Shown: one piece after another, positions 57,642 through 64,000 of the stretch | How positions within the stretch are numbered: position 1 is the stretch's first letter | Layout: each line of letters begins with the position of its first letter | NCBI GenBank assembly: GCA_947359465.1 | Contig: OX375873.1 | Location: 89,735,978 to 89,799,977 of the forward strand | DNA length: 64,000 bases | Direction: 5' to 3' | Source of the DNA: Metellina segmentata | Lineage: Eukaryota; Arthropoda; Arachnida; Araneae; Tetragnathidae | Position numbers and translations under genes: made by a program | The notes under the pieces: model-generated | What the model saw: only the letters and a program-made list of their open reading frames with translations | Databases searched by the model: none | Told to the model about the DNA's origin: nothing

Positions 57642-58708
57642 CAGTGCTCCCCAACCTTTTTATCGCCGCGGACCGGATCAACGTTTGATAATTTTAAAGC
57701 GGCCCGCTGATGGGGGAGGGGGGGGGGCGTTGATTATTTATATTTTAGATTGTTTTGATTTAGTAATTTTAATTGTATTTAAACATGCCTTCAAAATAAA
57801 ATATAGTTACACCAAAAAATGAATATAACGTGATTTAAAATTTTAACTCACTAGAACGCTAAATCAATGAGAACCCCGAGCTTGTTTCTTTGCAACGAGA
57901 CGATTTCAACTGGGGGTAATAGGAGACAATGACATCCGAAGTGTGTTGCTTATGTCCAATTAATTCCGTTGTTTTGTTTTGGTTGCTGCCACTGCAAAAA
58001 ACCCCGTTTCACACAGATGGTTTTTCGGAAATGGTAATAGGGATTTAAGTGCTGTGGTGGCAATCTCAGGGTATTCCGCCATGTCTTTAATCCAGAACAC
58101 CGGCAGAGTTGGAACGTAGTTTTAAGTCCGCCTTCATTTGCTAACTCCAGCAGCTGATCTTCTTGCATAGGCATGCTAGATTCGCCTGATTTGTTGACAA
58201 ATGGGTCGCGGATCCATTCCTTACTAGTTCGTGGGTCTTTTTTTGGTTGGGAAGTATCGCTCGAACTCTTTTAAAAACAAAGACAGGTGATCGTGCACCA
58301 ACTGGGAGAATGAATGTTTAGGCTCAGTCTCACCTAAAATTCCCGCTAACGTCTGAAACATGTCCAAATGACTCTGTTCACGCGCCGTCCCCACAACTTC
58401 AGTTTGGCTTTAAAGGCAGCTACTTTGTCTGCCAACTTGAAAACAGCTGTCACATTTGTCAAAATTGGAAAATAGAGACATACAGAATTCAGAAATCATA
58501 ATTGAATCTCTAGTAACAGAACAAATTTCAAATTCTGATTTACCGCCTCCTAATTTGAGTGGACATTTCATAGATAAGAACCGCACAAATCCGAGAGAAA
58601 TACACCACAGTAAATAAAATGGAAATAATTTAATGTTCCTTGGGCGGCCTGGTACCATTTGATCCACGGACCGGTACCGGTCCGCGGCCCGGGGGTTGGA
58701 GACCACTG
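57642..58708 (-). mobile_element. hAT element (ZBED5/GTF2IRD2-type) inside a Helitron
   Basis: The tips are CAGTGCTCCCCAACC and, from the right, CAGTGGTCTCCAACCCCCGG. A perfect 8-bp duplication, GTCTAGGA, flanks it (57634-57641 and 58709-58716). Both ends carry the CCGCGGACCGG palindromic motif. Confidence 0.93.
57950..58430 (-). pseudogene. hAT transposase pseudogene, C-terminal part
   Basis: On the minus strand: LADKVAAFKAKLKLWG, then FSQLVHDHLSLFLKEFERYF, then the diagnostic DPRTSKEWIRDPFVNKSGES and EDQLLELANEGGLKTTF. After a frame shift come FWIKDMAEYPEIATTALKSL and LPFPKNHLCETGFFAVAATK, the dimerisation domain, with a stop near 57952. The N-terminal and catalytic regions are mostly missing. 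This order matches the GTF2IRD2/ZBED5-type hAT transposases. Confidence 0.88.
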
Positions 58709-59032
58709 GTCTAGGAGATAGAAAAAATAACTAAGTGACAACAGTTAAAAAATTGTTTGTTTTTATCGTCTGGCAGAAAATTTATTCATCCGCGTCGGAA
58801 AGGAAAACAATAAATTTAGAATATGTGATCTCTTCTATGTTGTAGCATTCAATAATGATTAAATTTCATTAAATTCATTTTTAAATGTTCTAGATTGAAT
58901 TGTAAAATTCAAAGCAACCCAAAAATTGCAAAAAATTCGGACTACCTGTGTGCCAAATCGCATTGCTGTAAGTGCCATAGAATCGTCAGGACTTTTCGCG
59001 CAAACAAACACTTCCTTTAAAAGTAATAGAGA

Positions 59033-59256
59033 ATAGCCACTGCGTGGCTAGCCCGGCGATGCCCATTATGTAAGGTATTAATCTGGTGTAAAATTTTCCG
59101 CAGATTTCAAATCCGTTGAAGATATATTCAATTTGAAAATTATTTATTAAAAAAAAAATCATATTTTTAAGTAACAATCTAAAGTGAAATTTTCCACAGA
59201 TTTCAAATCCGTTGAAATTTTTATTCTATCTTTAACGATTCCGATTTTACGAAAAA
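59033..59256 (-). mobile_element. Helitron family 2 remnant (3' part)
   Basis: ATAGCCACTGCGTGGCTAGC at 59033 is a family-2 3' terminus (CTAT in place of CTAG). It runs through TTTCAAATCCGTTGAAGATA to 59256, where another Helitron tip interrupts it. Confidence 0.78.
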
Positions 59257-59470
59257 CTAGGGGGCTCCCCCCCCCCCCGCTCGCTTTCGCTCGCAAACCC
59301 ACGGAATCCCAATTACTTCGCAAACCAACACTCCTTTTCCATATGCCATTTGGTTTGTTTCGCAAACCAACATTCCTTTCGCAGAGTGAAACTCTGAATA
59401 ATTCGTATTATCCTAATTTAACTTTCCGGTCCATGACGTCACAGCTAGGGCTTCGCCCCCTGCTCATTCA
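59257..59470 (-). mobile_element. stacked family 1 Helitron 3' tips
   Basis: CTAGGGGGCTCCCCCCCC at 59257 and CTAGGGCTTCGCCCCCTGCT at 59445 are two minus-strand Helitron 3' ends. Their bodies are truncated. Confidence 0.65.
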
Positions 59471-60107
59471 TTCCCAAAACCTCTTCTTCCCCTTTCACGA
59501 CTTTTTTAACTTGAAGTTGTCTGTATTGTGTTTGACCAAATGTGGCCAATGCGCCATAAAATAACCAATCCTCCTATTGGGTCAAATCATAACAACATAA
59601 CAAATCATCAACATATTTGAACTGAGCAGACAAATGCACGATAACCTGTGCTAAGAATCCAGCACTGGCCAATACGCGTGGTGACTTGTTGCTTCAATGC
59701 GTATCTCTCAGGCCAGATCTCATCTCGCACTGACATGCAGCAGATAAATCATTAGGAATACGGAACTTCGAAGGGCCTCTTCCTCCTTATTTTTCTTGAT
59801 CTTGCGCCAACAGATAACCCTTCTTTCCGGCACTTGAACAACTTTCATCAACCAAACTCTGCCAATGATGCATTTATCTCCCAGAAGAGTGGAAATGGGA
59901 AGACGTAATCACTCGTAGAAACCCTGAATATTTCAAATGTAGCATAAACAACCTGTTCACCCGTTGGCGAAGTTCCTTTTATGATGTTGGTGATTCTTTG
60001 ATTAAATAGATATGGTACTACCTGTTCCTATTGGCGATTTCAATTATCCATGAATTCAGTCTTTTCATTTGCTACAACCCAATATTTTATTCAAAGGGTT
60101 CTCGATA
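59471..60107. other. intergenic, nothing recognised
   Basis: No element ends or coding signal recognised. Confidence 0.4.
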
Positions 60108-60610
60108 TCTCTACTATTATAAAAGGAAGTGTTTGTGTGTTGGTACGCTTTGTCCTGACGAATCTTTGACGCTTACAGTTATGGGATTTGGCACACAGGT
60201 AGTCCGAATGTTTTTCAATTTTTGTGCGAGCCGGAATTTTAAAATTTAATCTAGAACATTTTAAAGGAATTTATTATTATTTTTCTTCAGAATGTCAACA
60301 TCATAAAGAGATGACAGATTCTAAATTTATTTTTCCGTGTTTCCGTTTCATTTTGCGAGGAACGATTTTTCAGCAGAGTTTTTAAGCATAGTTCTTTTTT
60401 CTATCTCCTTGATTTTTAAAGACCGAGTAGAAATTTGAAATCTGCGAAAATTTTACACCAGTTTAGATACCTTATGCATTTGATTTTCTTTTAATAAATA
60501 ATTTTTCAATTAAATATTTATATTTTCGCAAGAGATTGTGACGTCACGCCTATTGGATCTCTTCGCAATTCGAATTTGGCCGCATTTCACAACGCTGTGA
60601 TGGCTGTATA
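60108..60610 (+). mobile_element. Helitron family 2, 3' end decayed
   Basis: The 5' end TCTCTACTATTATAAAAGGA follows an A. The body has GGGATTTGGCACACAGGTAG and AATTTAATCTAGAACATTT. The right part passes into GACGTCACGCCTATTGGATC without a clear CTAG terminus. Confidence 0.78.
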
Positions 60611-62381
60611 ATCAGTGTAAAATGAAATATCTTTATTGATGTTCGAGAAATAATAACAAATTCTATTATATGACCTGTAAAATTTTTAATTTTCCAAAAA
60701 TATGCTTATTTCTTGAGAATTGTTACAATTTTCGCAACCGTCTGCTTGCACGAGCAACCTACGGATTGTAGGCTCTTAATTTCGATTTTTCGTTGGTTGA
60801 ATTTCTCTCTTCTGTGTCAGTTTGCCGAAAGCCCGTTATGTTGCTCCAGTACGACAAGGAGTGTAAGGGGATGTCAGTTGAGAATGTCACTGCATAGCAG
60901 CTTTACCCTCAGCATGCAACACTAACATGAGGAAACACGGAACGAGTTACACAGGGTTAAACGCTGAATATAAATATTGAGCTTGGAACCTAATGTAATT
61001 AAATTTAATTGTCTTGAATGATGAATAATTAACATATCATTTTATTGATTTCATACAATGCATGATTCACAACTTAATTTTCCATCAAAAAAAAAATTAC
61101 CTAAAGATGCAGCTGTGTAACTTTTGAACGGAAGGCCGAAACATTTTCCATTGATAACTGTGCGGTTACTTGATTCACAAAGTTTCGTCAAAATCGGAGA
61201 GGTCATGGATTAATCAGTGCATTGATTTGACATGGAATGACTCATATTTCGGAAATGTATGTAACTTTGATCGTGATGCGCGAACAGAAAATATCGTCTG
61301 AATTGGGAAGGCCATGTTTGTTATAATTAGGGCAACTTTTTGCAACAAATGCAACTTTTTTTTACATATTCTACGCTGCATGTAAAGTGCTAAAACCAAA
61401 TTCCTCCTGCATGGGGTGTATTGTAAGTGAGTTATAACCGCAACATAAATGCAACTTTTTCCATAAATGCAACCACTTAACAACTTTTTAAAATTGAGTT
61501 CAAAATTAAATAGGCAACTATTTAATAACTATTTTGCAGGGTAATATTTCCGAATATACACGTATATATACATAAAACAATGCAGATGATTGGAAAGCAA
61601 ACATTCGTTTACCCAGAGCTACCAAAACGTTTGCTGAAAATCAAAAGCAGCTACGAACGTTTGATTCGTCTCGTAGAAAAATCGGAATCGAAAGCATACA
61701 ACATCGAGCGAATGAAGATATCAGATCGAAGGATTTTATGAAAGTTCCTTAAAGCGTATCTGAAAAAACGATTGGAAAAAAATAACGACCTGACAGTTAT
61801 TGCTACATTGCCCTAGTTATAATCTTTTTTCCCCGTACGATAAAGATTTGATGAAGAAAATTCGATATTCTTGTTCCCCCCAACCCTATAGATTAATTTA
61901 AATTCAACTATCTATTCATCTCTTAAATTTTGTAATTTCTATTTTACATTTTCATTTTACAAGCACGTCTAATAGTTTCTAATTAGTTTTTCATGTTTCT
62001 ACCGATATAAGACTTATTAATTCAAATATGTATTGTGCGCTGACAAACCTATATTATAGTTCTTTGAAAGGGTGCTTGAAGCCTTTTTACCCATTGCTCT
62101 GATGTTCACTTTCTTCCTCAACACTCCAATTAGATTTAATGCGATTTTATTTTATGTGAAAATGTTAATTTAAGAAGTAAAATAAATTTAATTCCAATTT
62201 TTGATTGACTTAGAAGTGCGTCCTGTTAATTTTTATTGTTTCATTTCAGTTTCAAGAATATAGATTTCAACATTTTGTGGTGCTTGTAATAAATAAATAT
62301 ATCTGTACATATTAAATTCACAAAAAAAAAAGTTATGAAGACTTAAGTGAGAACTGAATAGGTTTATCACTTTTTACTTAA
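60611..62381. other. intergenic, nothing recognised
   Basis: Apart from a short SINE-tail fragment (about 60832-60856, CGTTATGTTGCTCCAGTACG), I saw no structure. Confidence 0.4.
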
Positions 62382-62939
62382 CTAGGGGGCTCCGCCCCCT
62401 GCTCGCTTACGCTCGCCAACCCCCGGAATTTCCGAATTTTGTATGACCAACTTTTGATCGCATCCAATTTAATTATTAACCGATTTCAAAAATAATAGTA
62501 CCGTAAGAAAGAGTACATTCTGAAGTATACGGCGATATTTTAAAAAAGTAACAAAAATGTCCTGATTTTTTCCAAATTTCACAAAATTATTTTCAAGAAC
62601 CAAATTGAAATTAAAAAAAAGAAACTCGACGAGATGCAAAAATTTACGTTGAGAGGTACTCTTTAAAAAAAAACTCACGGCTGAAGACTGAAAATTTTTA
62701 TGTGTTTTGTTCACTCGCGGAAGAAATTTCGCTTTTTCAATTTTGACACTTAATAAACTCTAAACTAATAGCCGCATCGGAAAAAAATCTTAATAATTGT
62801 CCAGGGAATACGATGAAGAACAAATCCTGTTAATTTCGTTTTTTTACTATCTGTACTTTCTTGGGAAATCGTTTAAGAATCGAGCTAAACAGCACAGTTT
62901 TCAATCCTGCGGCGGCAACTTTTTTTTAGTATAGAGAGA
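62382..62939 (-). mobile_element. non-autonomous Helitron, family 1
   Basis: The plus strand starts CTAGGGGGCTCCGCCCCCTG, the complement of the 3' hairpin, preceded by A. The minus-strand 5' end is TCTCTCTATACTAAAAAAAA, followed by a CCGCCGC block. It is colinear with 47804-48534. Confidence 0.9.
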
Positions 62940-63142
62940 AAAGACTTCAAAATGTTTACTCATGTTCTGAGGTTGGTTCTCACACTACATGGATCCAGAT
63001 TCTAAAAATTTTCTGATGCAGACTACAAATAGCTTGTCTTATTAAAAAATCTCATTCAGAACTCATTTCATTGCAAAGAAACATTTAATTGTAAATTTTT
63101 GTGTGCGAAAAAAAGTATAAAGTTATCTACCGTCTCTTCAAA

Positions 63143-63796
63143 TCTCAACTATTATAGAAGGAAGTTTTTATGTGTGTGTCTGAGGTGTCAAGACGAATCT
63201 ATAGCACTTACAGTCATGGAATATGGCACACAGGTTGTCCTAAAGGTGATTGAATAAACATCGAAGACCACACACCACCACCAGAATTTTAAAACATTTT
63301 TTTAATTTATTTATTGGCATGTTTTTATTATTTGGTTTCCTAAGAATGGCAACAGTGTGAGAGAGATCACAGCTTCTAAATTTTCCTTTGATTTGAAAGG
63401 TTCTTTTAATTTTTCCTTTCATTTCATTGGTTGATTTAATGTGTTTCCACAGTTCTTAACGGATTTTATTTTTGGAAGTGAGAGAGTGCCTAATCGTTTA
63501 TTTTGTGTTCGTTTGTGCGCGCCACCTTTTTTTTTTTAACGTACTGTTGATTTGAGTTTGTTCTATTTGTTTCCAACTTTTATTCTTTGCTTTGAGATAT
63601 TTTGAAAGTACATATAGCGATATTTACTTATTATCATTATTACTGTTTTTTTGTTTTGTTTATTACTGTTTAATTTGGTATCCTTTATGCAATTTTTTGT
63701 TTATTACTGTTTAATTAGGTTTATGTCAGCATCGTTTAGGTTGACTTTTTGAAAGGATAACTTTGTCACGGACAACGCCGTGCGCGATACTGCTAG
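63143..63796 (+). mobile_element. Helitron family 2, complete
   Basis: It starts TCTCAACTATTATAGAAGGA after A and ends ACGGACAACGCCGTGCGCG...CTGCTAG followed by T. The interior is diverged but keeps GGCACACAGGTTGTCC. Confidence 0.85.
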
Positions 63797-64000
63797 TCTC
63801 TAATATTATAAAAGGAAGTGTTTGCTTGTTTCTTGTGATCAAAGTCCTGACGAATCTATTGCACTTACAGTAATGGGATTTGACACACAAGTAGTCTGAA
63901 TTTTTTTTGCAATTTTAGGGTCGAGGCGAATTTTAAAATTCAATCTAGAACATTTTTTTAACAAATTTCATGAAATTTAATCATTATTGAATGCAACAGC
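63797..64000 (+). mobile_element. Helitron family 2, 5' part, continues past the window
   Basis: TCTCTAATATTATAAAAGGA begins on the base after the CTAG of the preceding Helitron. TGACGAATCTATTGCACTTA and AATTTTAAAATTCAATCTAG follow to the window edge. Confidence 0.85.

Larger units (their letters stand above)
57190..59032 (-). mobile_element. Helitron, family 2, with nested hAT
   Basis: The 3' end is at 57190 (plus strand CTAGCCACTGCGTGGC, preceded by A). The minus-strand 5' end TCTCTATTACTTTTAAAGGA is at 59032. A hAT has inserted at 57642-58708. The 5' end abuts the 3' end of another family-2 remnant with no spacer. Confidence 0.88.

Overview
The window looks like intergenic and intronic DNA from a large, AT-rich arthropod genome. 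It has long introns, GT-AG splice sites, AATAAA signals, tRNA-derived SINEs, non-autonomous Helitrons, many hAT, PIF/Harbinger and Tc1/mariner relics, and no bacterial features. A spider or other chelicerate would fit the repeat content, but that is an impression and not something the sequence proves.

Host gene content is small. Positions 1413-4411 hold the last three coding exons of COG6, a subunit of the conserved oligomeric Golgi complex, on the plus strand, followed by a polyadenylation signal at 4475. Sequence before 1413 is upstream intron. I recognise no other intact host gene. An unidentified open frame at 56872-57168 (minus) is the only other stretch that might be foreign or host coding sequence.

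The rest is a graveyard of nested mobile elements. From left to right: hAT and Harbinger MITEs inside the COG6 intron (2973-3773); a PIF/Harbinger relic with one transposase exon (5442-6411); a cluster of tRNA-derived SINEs (7085-7925); a Helitron (8570-9183); a palindrome-rich repeat holding a Helitron piece (10063-11135); a ZMYM1-type hAT with a young DD41D mariner inside it (11434-15405); a second hAT with a Helitron inside it (16784-19383); two minus-strand Helitrons (20921-21851 and 22151-24538), the second holding a hAT and a MULE-like element; another hAT (25138-27292); a SINE, a dead DD41D mariner and more SINEs (27472-32744); a 3 kb Helitron holding a TTAA-type MITE and a third-family Helitron (34892-38044); a deep nest (38119-45559) of hAT, Harbinger, second hAT and MULE-like element; a Helitron (47804-48534); a chain of four Harbinger MITEs (50108-51835); and a Helitron-rich right end (57190-64000).

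Elements were defined by paired terminal inverted repeats, by target-site duplications (TA, TWA, TTAA, 8 bp or 9 bp as the superfamily predicts), by Helitron TC...CTAG ends with a terminal hairpin inserted between A and T, and by recognisable transposase motifs. Only the mariner at 13094-14595 is close to intact: its 122-bp inverted repeats differ at one position, and its transposase has a single frameshift near the start. The remainder are decayed, internally deleted or non-autonomous. I found no clear new cellular system. The most unusual signals are the nesting order, repeated hAT insertion at one Helitron site, head-to-tail Helitron joints, a retrotransposed SINE dimer, and MULE-like elements that carry a tRNA-like segment.
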